Assembly: GCF_003258295.1 (NCBI RefSeq) | Contig: NZ_QKYN01000006.1 | Span: 1 to 57,966 of the forward strand | Length of the DNA: 57,966 nucleotides | From: Streptacidiphilus pinicola | Lineage (GTDB): Bacteria > Actinomycetota > Actinomycetes > Streptomycetales > Streptomycetaceae | Reading direction: 5' to 3' | Made by a program: the position numbers and the translations under genes | In this document: positions 1-9,015 of the stretch, in pieces | Layout: each line of letters starts with the position of its first letter | Position numbering within the stretch: position 1 is the stretch's first letter | The notes under the pieces: generated by a model | Seen by the model: the letters and a program-made list of their open reading frames with translations, nothing else | What the model was told of the DNA's origin: nothing | The model's database searches: none

Positions 1-427
1 CCGTCGCCTTGGCGTCGGCGGCAGCCTTCGCGTCGGCGGCGGCCTTGGCCTTCGCGGCGGCGTCAGCCTTCGCCTTGGCGTCGGCGGCAGCCTTCGCGTC
101 GGCGGCGGCCTTGGCCTTCGCGGCGGCGTCAGCCTTCGCCTTGGCGTCGGCGGCGGCCTTGGCGGCGGCCGCGGACTGGCTGGCCAGCGGGGCGCGCTGC
201 TCGGAGCGGTTCGCGGTGTCGGTGGTGGGACGCGCGGCGGCCTGGGTGCTCGCGGCGGCGGCCATGTGGGTCGAGCCGTCGTTGCCGGTCAGGGCGACGG
301 CGGTGCCGGTCGCGGCACCGGTGACGAGCAGCGCGGCGCCGATGCCGGCCGACACGCGCTTGTTCAGGCGCACGGTGGCGAGACGCTTGTTGAGCTGCAC
401 GAGGGAAAGGCGGAAGCGGGGACGCAT
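1..427 (-). CDS. Secreted or membrane-anchored Ala/Lys/Asp-repeat protein (partial, C-terminus outside window)
   Basis: The ATG is at 425-427 with GGAG four bases upstream; the gene runs off the left edge. The N-terminus is basic, followed by a hydrophobic stretch (about residues 24-46, Ala/Gly/Val/Leu) that reads as a signal peptide or membrane anchor. A low-complexity segment then leads into a 22-residue repeat built from KADAAAKAKAAADAKA-type units, expected to form a long charged helix. In streptomycetes this architecture often precedes a peptidoglycan-hydrolase domain (M23, NlpC/P60 or transglycosylase), but that domain is not in the window, so the enzymatic role is inference. What is seen is only the export signal and the helical repeat stalk. 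Confidence 0.7.
   Translation of the reverse strand, partial: MRPRFRLSLVQLNKRLATVRLNKRVSAGIGAALLVTGAATGTAVALTGNDGSTHMAAAASTQAAARPTTDTANRSEQRAPLASQSAAAAKAAADAKAKADAAAKAKAAADAKAAADAKAKADAAAKAKAAADAKAAADAKAT
5..160. repeat. 66-bp tandem repeat inside the partial gene
   Basis: Two DNA-identical 66-bp copies occupy 5-70 and 71-136, followed by the start of a third copy from 137 that diverges after about 20 bases. The period equals 22 codons, so the repeat keeps frame and lengthens the helical stalk of the encoded protein. Identity at the nucleotide level, including third positions, suggests recent amplification or ongoing homogenisation. More copies may lie to the left of the window. Confidence 0.85.
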
Positions 428-773
428 GTCACTCCAATGTCGACGGAACTGCCCGAGGCCGAGGACGTACGCATCCGCGCGCTCGCCGAGAACGGCGTCG
501 CTACGAGAGGGGTCTCGCACACGGCTCATCGGGACTGGCCCGACCGAGCAGGGGAGCGGATCGGCGTTTGACAGGTCGGCGCTGTGTGCACCGGATCGCC
601 GCGCTCCCGGCGGGTTCTCTTTCGACCCGCCTCAGGCACATTCACATGAGCTTTACAAGCGGAGCAAGCGTTACCGCTAGTAAGTGCCGCACGCCACAGC
701 AGGCCCGTGACCTGCGTCTCAGCGGCTCCGGAAGGGACCTACGTCCCCGAACTGCCCCCCGCGAACGGCGGAA
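428..773. other. Intergenic region, 346 nt, upstream of the partial repeat-protein gene
   Basis: No convincing coding frame. It should hold the minus-strand promoter and leader of the partial gene. I looked for c-di-AMP (ydaO) riboswitch signatures, which often precede streptomycete cell-wall hydrolase genes, and did not find the conserved GGGTGAATC-type core. A short hairpin (GCGGGT/ACCCGC arms, about 610-632) is the only clear structure. Confidence 0.4.
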
Positions 774-803
774 GGCCGCCCCCGCCGAGCGGCGGGGGCG
801 GCC
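774..803 (-). terminator. Hairpin terminator after the small secreted protein gene
   Basis: A perfect 13-bp GC stem (774-786 with 791-803) closes a GAGC loop, 26 nt downstream of the stop of the minus-strand gene at 829-1371. There is no U-tract, as is usual for actinomycete terminators. Confidence 0.75.
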
Positions 804-828
804 TCCTACCTGGGCTTTAGTGCGGAAC

Positions 829-1371
829 TCAGTGGAGAACGGCCGTGCACTGACCGTCGGAGAACATCGGCGTCGTGTCGACCGTCAGCCCCGGGTCCGG
901 GTTGACCACGATGTCCGCGTTGTCCCGCGTGACGGAGGCCTCGCAGTCGTCCAGGGCGGGCTCGGGCTGCATGGCGTCGTTCGGACCCATCCAGAGGTCG
1001 ACGTGGCGGACGCCGTTGTTCCAGTCACTGGTGCACTCGACGCAGCCGTCCTCCATGATGAAGTACTTCTGCAGGTGCGGGACGTAGATGATCGTCCCGG
1101 GGGCGAACTCGTTCTCGTCGGTCGCGAAGGTCACCGGGTCGTCGTAACTGCCGCTGCCCTCGGTGGCGATGCTGTGGATCTGCGGGTAGGCGATCACGGC
1201 GTTGCCGTAGCTGCCGTCACCGTTGTCGTTGTCGTTGTATCCGTAGGACGTGACGTTGACCTGCAGCGTCTGGCTGTCCGCGGTCTGCGCGTGGGCGGGC
1301 GAGGCCACGACGAGCAGGCCGAGTGTGGCGAGAGCGGCCGCCACGGCGCGGGGTGCGCGCGAGGAACGCAT
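829..1371 (-). CDS. Small secreted protein, probable 3D/double-psi beta-barrel-like fold
   Basis: The 180-residue product has a clear Sec signal peptide (RSSRAPRAV, hydrophobic core, cleavage near SPAHA-QT). The mature part contains YGNAVIAYP, APGTIIYVPHL, a Cys pair in EDGCVEC and HVDLWMGP. The order of an Asp-rich start, a G-x-IYVP strand and a terminal Asp-Leu-Trp segment resembles 3D-type or RlpA-like double-psi beta barrels that bind or cut cell-wall glycans; this fold call is inference. Start ATG at 1369-1371 is preceded by AGAGGAG eight bases away. It stands alone with its own terminator. It is not close to any named family that I recognise with certainty. Confidence 0.75.
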   Translation of the reverse strand: MRSSRAPRAVAAALATLGLLVVASPAHAQTADSQTLQVNVTSYGYNDNDNGDGSYGNAVIAYPQIHSIATEGSGSYDDPVTFATDENEFAPGTIIYVPHLQKYFIMEDGCVECTSDWNNGVRHVDLWMGPNDAMQPEPALDDCEASVTRDNADIVVNPDPGLTVDTTPMFSDGQCTAVLH

Positions 1372-1482
1372 GCGGGGACTCCTCTGCGAGATTGAGTGGT
1401 GGGGGACATGTCAATCTGCGAGCTCGCAAGGGGAGCCTAGGTGGGGGACGAGTCGCCCCACAAGGGTTGTTAATAAACTTTC

Positions 1483-2580
1483 TTAACCAGCCGGCCCGTT
1501 GCCCAGGGCGAGGCGGGACGACTGCGCCTGGCCGTTGCCGTCGGTCCAGCCGAGGGTGACCGTGTTGCCGGGGTGGTAGCGGCCGAGCAGCGCGGTGAGC
1601 GCGTTGGCGTCCGCGACCGAGGAGCCGTCGAGCGAGGTGATCACGTCGCCCGGGACCAGCCCCAGCTGGTCGGCGGGGGAGTTCGGCACCACCTGCACGA
1701 CCGTCGCACCGGCGCCGGCCAGGTTCTGGTTCGAGCTGCTGACCGCGATGCCCAGCCAGGCCGTCGCGCCGATGTGCACGGTCGAGGAGGACTGACCGGC
1801 GGCGATGGCGTTCGCCGTCGCCCGGGCCTGGTCGGCCGGAATGGCGAAGCCCTGGGCGGGCGCGTTCTGGAACTGGTAGCCGACGGAGGCGGCCGTGTCG
1901 ATGCCGATCACCTGGCCCTGGGCGTTCACCAGCGGGCCGCCGGAGTCGCCGGCCTGGATCGGGGCGTCCACCTGGATCAGGCCGCTGAGCTGCTCGGAGC
2001 TGCCGGTCGACTCGTCCGAGGCGGTGATCTGCTGGTCCAGCGCGGTGACGGAACCGCTCGCCCGGCTCGGCTGACCGCCCCGTCCGCCCGCGTTGCCGAG
2101 CGCGGTGACCGCCTCGCCCACGGAGACCCGCGTGCCCGACGCCAGGTCGAGCGTCTGCAGGCCGGAGGCCCCGTGCAGCTGGACCAGGGCGAGGTCGTGG
2201 CTGCGGTCGTAGCCGATCACGGACGCGCTGTAGCTGTGGCCGTTGCCGATGTCCACGGCGGTCAGCGAGGTGGCTCCGCTGATCACGTGGTTGTTGGTGA
2301 GCACCTCCCCGTCGGAGGTCAGCACGATGCCGGTACCGGCCGCCTCGGTGCCGGACAGGCTCTGCTCGCTGACCAGGTCGACGCTGCCCGCGGCGACCTG
2401 GGCGAGCGTCCGGGACCCGGATCCGCCGCCCGCGCCGGAGGACGTCGACGAGGTCGACGACGCCGGCGTGTGCGTGGGCCACGACGACGTCGTGGACGTC
2501 GACGACGAGACCGTGCACCCGGCGATGCCGAGGGACACGGCTATTCCGCAGGCCGTGAGTCCGGCTGCGCTCCACCTCAT
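1483..2580 (-). CDS. HtrA/DegP-like trypsin-fold serine protease with PDZ domain, lipoprotein
   Basis: The 365-residue product starts with a lipoprotein signal (LGIAGC, Cys22), so it is likely anchored outside the membrane. A Ser/Thr-rich linker (about 23-56) leads to a trypsin-like domain with all three catalytic residues visible: His98 in LTNNHVI, Asp129 in SHDLAL and Ser213 in GDSGGPL. A PDZ domain follows (about 270-355; WLGIAVSS, PADQLGLVPGDVI). The family degrades or quality-controls exported proteins. Start ATG has GGAGGTGG just upstream. It lies 138 nt downstream of the peptide-export operon on the same strand, so it could be co-transcribed and act on exported peptide, but it has its own strong RBS and may be independent. 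Confidence 0.92.
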   Translation of the reverse strand: MRWSAAGLTACGIAVSLGIAGCTVSSSTSTTSSWPTHTPASSTSSTSSGAGGGSGSRTLAQVAAGSVDLVSEQSLSGTEAAGTGIVLTSDGEVLTNNHVISGATSLTAVDIGNGHSYSASVIGYDRSHDLALVQLHGASGLQTLDLASGTRVSVGEAVTALGNAGGRGGQPSRASGSVTALDQQITASDESTGSSEQLSGLIQVDAPIQAGDSGGPLVNAQGQVIGIDTAASVGYQFQNAPAQGFAIPADQARATANAIAAGQSSSTVHIGATAWLGIAVSSSNQNLAGAGATVVQVVPNSPADQLGLVPGDVITSLDGSSVADANALTALLGRYHPGNTVTLGWTDGNGQAQSSRLALGNGPAG

Positions 2581-2718
2581 GGCGCCACCTCCGTGCTCGG
2601 CGCGCCCCCTCTCCGATGACTGACCAGTGCCCGCCGGACCGGACCGTCACGCCTGAGGTGGGGTGATTTGAAGGCCTTTCTCATACTGCCCGGCCCTCAT
2701 GAAGGACGCAGCCCGGGC

Positions 2719-5700
2719 TCACTGCATCTGGCGACGGGCCAGCTGGTGGAAGGGGCCGGTGGTGTCCGCGAGCAGCGCGGTCGGGGTGCCCTCCTGGACG
2801 ATCCGGCCGCCCGCCATCACGATCACCCGGTCCGCGTCCAGCACGGTCGACAGCCGGTGCGCGATCACGACGCGGGTCGCCCGCAGCCGCCGGGTGCTCT
2901 CGATCACGATCCGCTGCGTCTCGTTGTCGAGCGCGCTGGTGGCCTCGTCGAACAGCAGGATGCGCGGACGGCGGACCAGCGCCTGAGCGATCATCAGACG
3001 CTGTCGCTGGCCGCCGGAGACTGTGCCGCCGCCGTCGGACAGGACGGTGTGCAGGCCCATCGGCATGGCCTTGATGTCGTCCGCGAGACCGGCCATCGCC
3101 GCGGCCTCCCAGACCTCCTCCATGGTGTGCGGCTCGGTGCCGCGGATGCAGTCGAGGATCGAGCCGTTGAAGGGCTGCGCGTTCTGCAGCACCACGCCGC
3201 ACTGGCGGCGCACCGCCGCCTGGTCCAGTGAGGTGAGGTCCTGCCCGTCGAAAAGCACCCCGCCCGAGTCGGGGCGGTCGAAGCCGATCAGCAGCCGCAG
3301 CAGCGTCGACTTGCCGCTGCCGCTCGCCCCCACCACCGCGACGAACTCGCCCGGCGCGATCCGCAGGTTCACGCCGTCCAGCACGACCGGACCGTTCTCG
3401 GTGTAGCGGAAGGAGAGGTCGCGGACCTCGATCTCGCCGGTCAGCGTGCCGGGCGCGGCGCTGCCGCCGCGCACCTCGGGGACCTCCTGCAGCACCGGCT
3501 TGATCTGCTCGAACAGCGGCAGCGAGGCGGCCGCCGAGAGCAGCGAGCCGGTGAGCTGGGTGACCGAGGTCAGCACCATCGTCACCGAGCTGCTGAAGGT
3601 GAGGAAGCTGCTCGCCGACATGCTGCCGCGCGCCGGACCGGCCAGCAGCATGAACATCACCAGCATGCACAGCGGCAGATAGACCGAGTTGGCGACGGTG
3701 ATCAGGTTCTTGATCCGGCCCACCCGGCGCTGCAGTTCGCGGCTGCGCGCGAACTCGCTCGCCCAGGCGCCGTAGGCGAAGTCCTCGGCCGCGGCGACGC
3801 GCAGCTTGGGCAGGCCGCGCAGGGTCTGGAAGGCCTGGTTGTTCAGCTTGTTGTTGAGCGCGGTCAGCTTGCGCGCCCAGCGCAGCTGCCACAGGCCGAG
3901 GCCCAGGAAGAGGGCGGCGATCAGGATCAGCATGCCGATCGCGGCCAGGGCGAGCGGGACGCTGTAACAGAGCAGCAGCACCAGGTTGACCAGCCCGACC
4001 GTGCCGGCCTGCACGACCACCGAGCTGATGCCGGACAGGATCCGGCGGATCGCGCTGATGCCCATCGCGGCCGAGGCCAGCTCGCCCGTCGACCGTCCGG
4101 TGAAGAAGCGTGTCGGCAGCCGCAGCAACCGGTCCCAGACCGCCGGTTGCAGGGTCGCCTCGATACGGCCCTCCAGCCGCAGGATGGAGAGGTTCTCCAT
4201 CAGCATGAAGGCTGCGGAGACCAGCGTGGTGGCGACGATCGCCAGTGAGAACAGCACGATGAGGTCGTTCTCGGCGTTCGGCACGAAGTCGCCGAGCACC
4301 TGACCGGTCGCGATCGGCACCAGCGTGCCGAGCACGACCGCGACCAGGCCGCTGACGACCAGCCGCCGCACGTCCGCGCGGGTGCCGCGCAGGCTGAACC
4401 GCAGCAACTGCCGGGCCGAGAGCGGCTTCTCGGGCAGCGGGCGGTAGAACATGATCGCCAGCGGCTCGAACTGGTCCGCGTTGTCCTCGTCGATCCGGGT
4501 GCGCCGGCCGCCCGACGGCTCGACCGCCTCGTAGCCGCCGCGCCGCCACAGCAGCGCCAGCGGCGCGCCGTTGGCCAGCTTGAACCCCAGCAGCGGCCCG
4601 GCGTCCTGACGCCACCAGCGCCCCTGCAGCCGCACCTGCCGGGTGCGGAAGCGCGAGGCGACGGCGATCTTCTCGATGGGCGAGAGCCGGTCCTCCGTGG
4701 GGCCGCCGCCGGTGGGCGTGGTGAGGGTGATCCCGGCCGCCTCGCCCACCATGCGGCAGGCGGCGAGCACCGCGTCGTCGAGTCCGGCCGCGGAGCCACG
4801 CCCGCCCGCCGCTCCCGCGCGCCCGCGGTCCGAGCGCTGCAGCGAGGTGAGCAGCGCCTGGTCGGCCTGGGCGCGCGCGGCCTCCCCGGCCTTGACGCCG
4901 GCCTCGGCGCGGTCCTCGTAGGCCCGCTCCAACTGGTCGATCCAGCGGTCCAGCGCGAACAGCAGCCGGCTCTGCTGGTCCACCAGCCGCTGCCAGGTCG
5001 CCGGATCGATGAACAGGTCCTGTGCGGTCTCCTGGCTGTAGACGCCGCCGAGCACCAGGCTGCCCGGGGTCACCGACATCCACTGGATGTCGTCGCCCAT
5101 GTCCTCGACCACCGCGTCGCGCCCCGCCAGCCGGCCGTCGGCGCGCGCCTCGAAGAGCAGCCGCAGGCTGCGGCCGATGCCGCGCGCGAAGGCGTCCTCC
5201 AGCGGGGTCAGCAGGCCGTTGGCGCCGTAGTAGTTCCACTCGGGCGCGTACTGCGGGCCGAAGAACAACTCGCGCAACTGGATCCGGCGCAGCACGCAGC
5301 CGGTCAGCGGCCGCCCGATGACGGTGTGCTGCGGCCCGTCCACGGGCCCCGGCAGCAGCGCGCCCGCCTCGAGCCGGCCGAGGAAGTGCCAGCGCCCTTC
5401 GAGCACCGCGTCCACGGCGAACAGGTCCATCGCCCCGGCGACGACCAGCCAGACCACGTGCGGTCCCTCCAGCGACAGCCGACGCACGCCGGTGGTGTCG
5501 ACGCCGGTCCCGAGCGCGCCCAGCGTGGCGAGCACGCCGTCGTCGGCCGGGCCCGGCTGCCCGCCGTACTCGGCCTGCGGCGGGACCTGGGGCAACTGGC
5601 CGGTGTGGTACGCGTCCTGCTGCACCTGCGGCAGCTGCCCGGTCCCGTACGAGTCCTGGGGGACCGGAGGCACCTCTCCCGTCCGGTACTGCGGGATCTG

Positions 5701-5760
5701 GCCGGACTGGTACGGGTCCTGGGCGTCCTGGGGGAACGTCGGGGGGTTGGCGAACGACAC
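2719..5760 (-). CDS. NHLM/NHLP-type peptide export ABC transporter, permease/ATPase subunit without peptidase
   Basis: The 1013-residue product has, in order: a Pro/Gln/Tyr-rich N-terminus with repeats of the GQLPQV type (about 15-70), a cyclic-nucleotide-binding-like region (about 90-170), a long soluble linker, an ABC exporter membrane domain (about 465-740), and an ATPase domain. Walker A is GASGSGKS (811-818), signature VSGGQ (914-918), Walker B ILLFDE (934-939) and H-loop His968. This layout matches the second, peptidase-less ABC subunit of NHLM/NHLP bacteriocin export systems. Start is GTG at 5758-5760, one base after the TGA of the C39 transporter gene, so the two are translationally coupled and probably form a heterodimer. 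The Pro/Gln repeats are unusual. Confidence 0.92.
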   Translation of the reverse strand: MSFANPPTFPQDAQDPYQSGQIPQYRTGEVPPVPQDSYGTGQLPQVQQDAYHTGQLPQVPPQAEYGGQPGPADDGVLATLGALGTGVDTTGVRRLSLEGPHVVWLVVAGAMDLFAVDAVLEGRWHFLGRLEAGALLPGPVDGPQHTVIGRPLTGCVLRRIQLRELFFGPQYAPEWNYYGANGLLTPLEDAFARGIGRSLRLLFEARADGRLAGRDAVVEDMGDDIQWMSVTPGSLVLGGVYSQETAQDLFIDPATWQRLVDQQSRLLFALDRWIDQLERAYEDRAEAGVKAGEAARAQADQALLTSLQRSDRGRAGAAGGRGSAAGLDDAVLAACRMVGEAAGITLTTPTGGGPTEDRLSPIEKIAVASRFRTRQVRLQGRWWRQDAGPLLGFKLANGAPLALLWRRGGYEAVEPSGGRRTRIDEDNADQFEPLAIMFYRPLPEKPLSARQLLRFSLRGTRADVRRLVVSGLVAVVLGTLVPIATGQVLGDFVPNAENDLIVLFSLAIVATTLVSAAFMLMENLSILRLEGRIEATLQPAVWDRLLRLPTRFFTGRSTGELASAAMGISAIRRILSGISSVVVQAGTVGLVNLVLLLCYSVPLALAAIGMLILIAALFLGLGLWQLRWARKLTALNNKLNNQAFQTLRGLPKLRVAAAEDFAYGAWASEFARSRELQRRVGRIKNLITVANSVYLPLCMLVMFMLLAGPARGSMSASSFLTFSSSVTMVLTSVTQLTGSLLSAAASLPLFEQIKPVLQEVPEVRGGSAAPGTLTGEIEVRDLSFRYTENGPVVLDGVNLRIAPGEFVAVVGASGSGKSTLLRLLIGFDRPDSGGVLFDGQDLTSLDQAAVRRQCGVVLQNAQPFNGSILDCIRGTEPHTMEEVWEAAAMAGLADDIKAMPMGLHTVLSDGGGTVSGGQRQRLMIAQALVRRPRILLFDEATSALDNETQRIVIESTRRLRATRVVIAHRLSTVLDADRVIVMAGGRIVQEGTPTALLADTTGPFHQLARRQMQ

Positions 5761-5761
5761 G

Positions 5762-8053
5762 TCAGTGCTCCCTGACCAGCTGGGCGTAGGGCCCTCCGGC
5801 CACGACGAGGTCCTCGTGGCGGCCGCGCTCGACGACCACGCCGCGGTCCAGCACGACGATCTCGTCGCTGTCGCGGACCGTGCTGAGCCGGTGGGCGATG
5901 ACCACGCAGGCGCAGCCGCGGCGGCGCAGGTTGTCCATGACGACCAGTTCGGTCTCCGCGTCCAGCGCGCTGGTCACCTCGTCCAGCACCAGCACGCTGG
6001 GCTGGCGCACCAGGGCGCGGGCGATCTCCAGGCGCTGGCGCTGGCCGCCGGAGAAGTTGCGGCCGTCCTGCTCGACCCGGCTGTGGATGCCGCCGGGACG
6101 CCGGGAGACGGCGTCGAGCACGGCGGCGTCGCGCAGCGCGGCGGTGACGGCCTCGTCGGAGATGGAGGGGTCCCAGAGCGCCACGTTGTCGCGGACGGTG
6201 CCCTCGAAGAGGAAGACGTCCTGGTCGACGAAGGAGACCGACGCGGAGAGCGAGCTGCGCGGAATGTCGGTCAGCCGCCGGCCGTCGACGGTGATCTCGC
6301 CCTCCCACGGCTGGTAAAGGCCGGAGATCAGCCGGGACACCGTGGACTTGCCGCTGCCGGACCCGCCGACCAGCGCCACCTGGCGGCCGGGGCCCACGTC
6401 GAGCGAGAAGCCCTTGAGCAGCGGCGCGTCCAGCGCGCTGTAGCCGAAGGTGACGTCCTCCAGCAGCACGTGGCCGCTGAGCCGGCGCGTGCCGGCACCG
6501 GCGCGGGAGCGGGCGAGCCGGGCGTCGGCCGGAAAGCTCTCGACGTCCTTGAGCCGGGCCATGTCGGCGGTGAAGTCCTGCACCCGGCCGGCCACGCCGT
6601 TGAGCCGGGCGACCGGCGCGGTGAAGCTGGCCACCAGCGCCTGGAACGCGACCAGCAGACCGATGGAGATCTGTCCCTCGACCGCCCGCAGACCGCCGAT
6701 CAGCAGGATCAGCGCGCTGTTGAGCGCGGCCAGCGTCGGGGCGACGACGCTCAGCGCCGCACTCGGCACGCCCAGCCGCTGCTCGCCGTTGAGCGTGACC
6801 GCGTGCTGTCCGGCCCAGCGGCGGAAGTAGCCCGTCTCGCCGCCGGTGGCCTTCATCGTCTCGATCAGCTGCAGGCCGCTGTAGGAGGTGTTGGTCAGCC
6901 GGGCGCTGTCGGCGCGCAGCTTCTGCACGCCGGTGCCGCGGATCCGCACCACCACGCGCAGCGCCACCACGTTGAGCAGCGCGATGCCGATGCCGAGGAC
7001 GGTGAGCTGCGGGTCGTACGTCCACAGCAGCACCGCGTAGAGGACGACGACGATGGCGTCGACGCCGACCGCCGCGAGGTCCCGCGCCAGGGTCTCGGCC
7101 ACCGAGTCGTTGGACTGTAGGCGTTGCACGAGGTCGGCCGGGTTGCGCTGGGTGAAGAAGGCCACCGGCAGCCGGAGCAGATGACGCAGGAAGCGTGCGC
7201 TGCTGAGGGTGGAGGCGAGCATCCGGCCGCGCAGCAGGTTGGCCTGCTGCACGCCGGTGAGCACACCGGTCAGCACCACCATGGTCGCCATCGACGCGAA
7301 CAGGACCGGCAGCAGCGAGGTCTGGCCGCCGATCAGGAAGGAGTCGATGTACGTGCGGCTCAGCGCGGGCAGCGCCACGCCGACGGCGACGAGCAGCAGG
7401 CTCGCCAGCAGCACGGCGGGCGTGGTGCCCTGGGTGCCGCGCAGCCGCGCCGGCAGCGCGCTCAGCACGCCGGGCCGCTTGCCGCCGGGACGGAAGTCGG
7501 GACCTGGCTCCATGGTCAGCACCACGCCGGTGAAGCTGGAGTCGAAGTCCTCCTCGGCCACGAACCGACGCCCGCGCGCGGGGTCGTTGAGCTGCACGCC
7601 GCGCTTGCGCAGCCGGCGGCTGATGCCCTCGTAGACGACGAAGTGGTTGAACTCCCAGAAGAGGACGGCCGGGGTCTGCACCTCCTCCGCCAGGGCGGTC
7701 GGCTCCATCTGCATGCCCTTGGCCGTGAGCCCGTAACTGCGGGCGGCCTTCAGCACGTTGCTCGCACGCGAACCGTCGCGGGAGACGCCGCAGGCGATGC
7801 GCAGCTCCTCCAGCGGGACGTGCCGGCCGTAGTGGCCGAGCACCATGGAGAGCGCGGCGGCACCGCACTCCACGGCCTCCATCTGCAGGACGGTGGGGGT
7901 GCGGACGGTCTTCTGGCGCTTGGCGCTCTTCCGCGCCGGGGGACGTTGGCGGGCGCGGCCGCGCCCGCCGCTCGGCGTGGGCGCGGCCGTGCGGTTCGCG
8001 GCGCGCGGGTTCGAGGCCGGGCGCGGGTTGGCGGCGGCGCGTCGTCCGCTCAC
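5762..8053 (-). CDS. NHLM/NHLP-type C39 peptidase/permease/ATPase peptide exporter
   Basis: This gene encodes a peptidase-containing ABC transporter of 763 residues. After a basic Ala/Pro/Arg-rich tail comes a C39 cysteine peptidase with QMEAVECG (Cys63), FNHFVVYEG (His137) and LNDPARG (Asp157). This is the domain that cuts double-glycine leaders. The exporter membrane domain follows, then an ATPase with GGSGSGKST, FSGGQRQ, LVLDE and AHRLS motifs. I place the start at GTG 8051-8053, giving a GTGA overlap with the stop of the upstream HlyD-like gene; a TTG 12 nt earlier is possible. Its expected substrate is the Gly-Gly precursor at 9016-9279. Confidence 0.93.
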   Translation of the reverse strand: MSGRRAAANPRPASNPRAANRTAAPTPSGGRGRARQRPPARKSAKRQKTVRTPTVLQMEAVECGAAALSMVLGHYGRHVPLEELRIACGVSRDGSRASNVLKAARSYGLTAKGMQMEPTALAEEVQTPAVLFWEFNHFVVYEGISRRLRKRGVQLNDPARGRRFVAEEDFDSSFTGVVLTMEPGPDFRPGGKRPGVLSALPARLRGTQGTTPAVLLASLLLVAVGVALPALSRTYIDSFLIGGQTSLLPVLFASMATMVVLTGVLTGVQQANLLRGRMLASTLSSARFLRHLLRLPVAFFTQRNPADLVQRLQSNDSVAETLARDLAAVGVDAIVVVLYAVLLWTYDPQLTVLGIGIALLNVVALRVVVRIRGTGVQKLRADSARLTNTSYSGLQLIETMKATGGETGYFRRWAGQHAVTLNGEQRLGVPSAALSVVAPTLAALNSALILLIGGLRAVEGQISIGLLVAFQALVASFTAPVARLNGVAGRVQDFTADMARLKDVESFPADARLARSRAGAGTRRLSGHVLLEDVTFGYSALDAPLLKGFSLDVGPGRQVALVGGSGSGKSTVSRLISGLYQPWEGEITVDGRRLTDIPRSSLSASVSFVDQDVFLFEGTVRDNVALWDPSISDEAVTAALRDAAVLDAVSRRPGGIHSRVEQDGRNFSGGQRQRLEIARALVRQPSVLVLDEVTSALDAETELVVMDNLRRRGCACVVIAHRLSTVRDSDEIVVLDRGVVVERGRHEDLVVAGGPYAQLVREH

Positions 8054-8889
8054 GGCAGGATCCAATCGATCGGGTGCTGTCCGGCCAGATGCACGGCAGC
8101 GCTCAGCAGTTGCGTCGACTGCAACGCGTACGGCGGACCCTGCTGCGAGGACCAGGCGTAGCCCGACTTCGTGCCGCTCGACCGCTCCAACTGGACGACG
8201 ACCGGCACCGGCTCGCCCTGCGTGCTGAACGCCTGGCCGAGCTGCGCGCTGCCGAGGAAGTCGGCGATCTGCTGCGCGGCCTCGGGGCTGTGGCCGATCG
8301 ACACGACGTGTCCGCGCAGCAAGCCGTACTGGGAGACCGGCACGGACTGGACCGTGAGGTCGACCTCCGCGCCGACAGGGATCGACTCGGCGTTGTTCGG
8401 GGCCGCGTACAGCACCGCGACCAGCGGCTCGTCGGCGCTGTTGATCCGCTCCACGGTGGCCAGCTGGGAGCCGACCGTGACGACCGAGCCGAGCGCGGCG
8501 GTGAACGTGCTGAGGCGTCCCGCCGACACGGCGCGGACGAGCTGCGTCTTCGGCGCCGCCGTGCCCGTGCCCGTGCTCACGCTTGCACTCGTGCGCACGC
8601 CGAGCAGCGGCGCGTTGGCGGCCACCGTGTCACCCGGCTGTGCGTACACGGCGACGACCTGGCCGGCGACGGGGCTCTGCAGCGTGTAGCTGCCCTCCGC
8701 GTGGAAGAGGATCCCGGGCGCGCTCACCTTGGACGAGACCGTGCCGGTCACTGCCCAGAAGCACGCGGCCGCCACCACCGCCGCCGTGACCAGGAGCACG
8801 AGGCGCCCCTGCGGACGGGCCAGATGAGCCGGCACGTCGAGATCCTCGGGCGACTGCTGCTTGGCCAGCGCCTGCTGCCGGAACTGCAC
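8050..8889 (-). CDS. HlyD-like membrane fusion protein of NHLM/NHLP peptide export
   Basis: The product is a 279-residue adaptor. It has an N-terminal cytoplasmic tail, one membrane helix (about 30-50), and a biotinyl-lipoyl-like barrel split by a short insert (LQSPVAGQVVAVYAQPGDTV, then PVGAEVDLTV and GLLRGHVVSIG). The long coiled coil of Gram-negative HlyD is absent, as is usual for NHLM adaptors. Start is GTG at 8887-8889 with AAGGA eight bases upstream. It is first of the three transporter genes and is separated from the precursor gene by a strong hairpin. It overlaps the next gene by GTGA. Confidence 0.88.
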   Translation of the reverse strand: MQFRQQALAKQQSPEDLDVPAHLARPQGRLVLLVTAAVVAAACFWAVTGTVSSKVSAPGILFHAEGSYTLQSPVAGQVVAVYAQPGDTVAANAPLLGVRTSASVSTGTGTAAPKTQLVRAVSAGRLSTFTAALGSVVTVGSQLATVERINSADEPLVAVLYAAPNNAESIPVGAEVDLTVQSVPVSQYGLLRGHVVSIGHSPEAAQQIADFLGSAQLGQAFSTQGEPVPVVVQLERSSGTKSGYAWSSQQGPPYALQSTQLLSAAVHLAGQHPIDWILP

Positions 8890-8948
8890 AGGGTATTTCC
8901 TTAGAACTGCTCGACGTCAAATACACCGAATTGAATCAGAGCGCGATA

Positions 8949-8980
8949 CAGGCCCTGGAACAAAATTGTTCCAGGGCCTG
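8949..8980 (-). terminator. Hairpin between precursor and transporter genes, likely attenuator
   Basis: Perfect 15-bp arms CAGGCCCTGGAACAA (8949-8963) and its complement (8966-8980) lie between the precursor stop and the HlyD-like start. No U-tract follows on the minus strand. A partial terminator or RNA-stabilising hairpin here would give more precursor than transporter mRNA. Confidence 0.65.
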
Positions 8981-9015
8981 ATCCCGAACCGTTCGGCTCG
9001 GCGGAGATATCTGAA

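Noticed and set aside
428-773. Possible c-di-AMP riboswitch before the repeat-protein gene
   Set aside because: The conserved core sequences of that riboswitch could not be found by eye; only a small hairpin is present.
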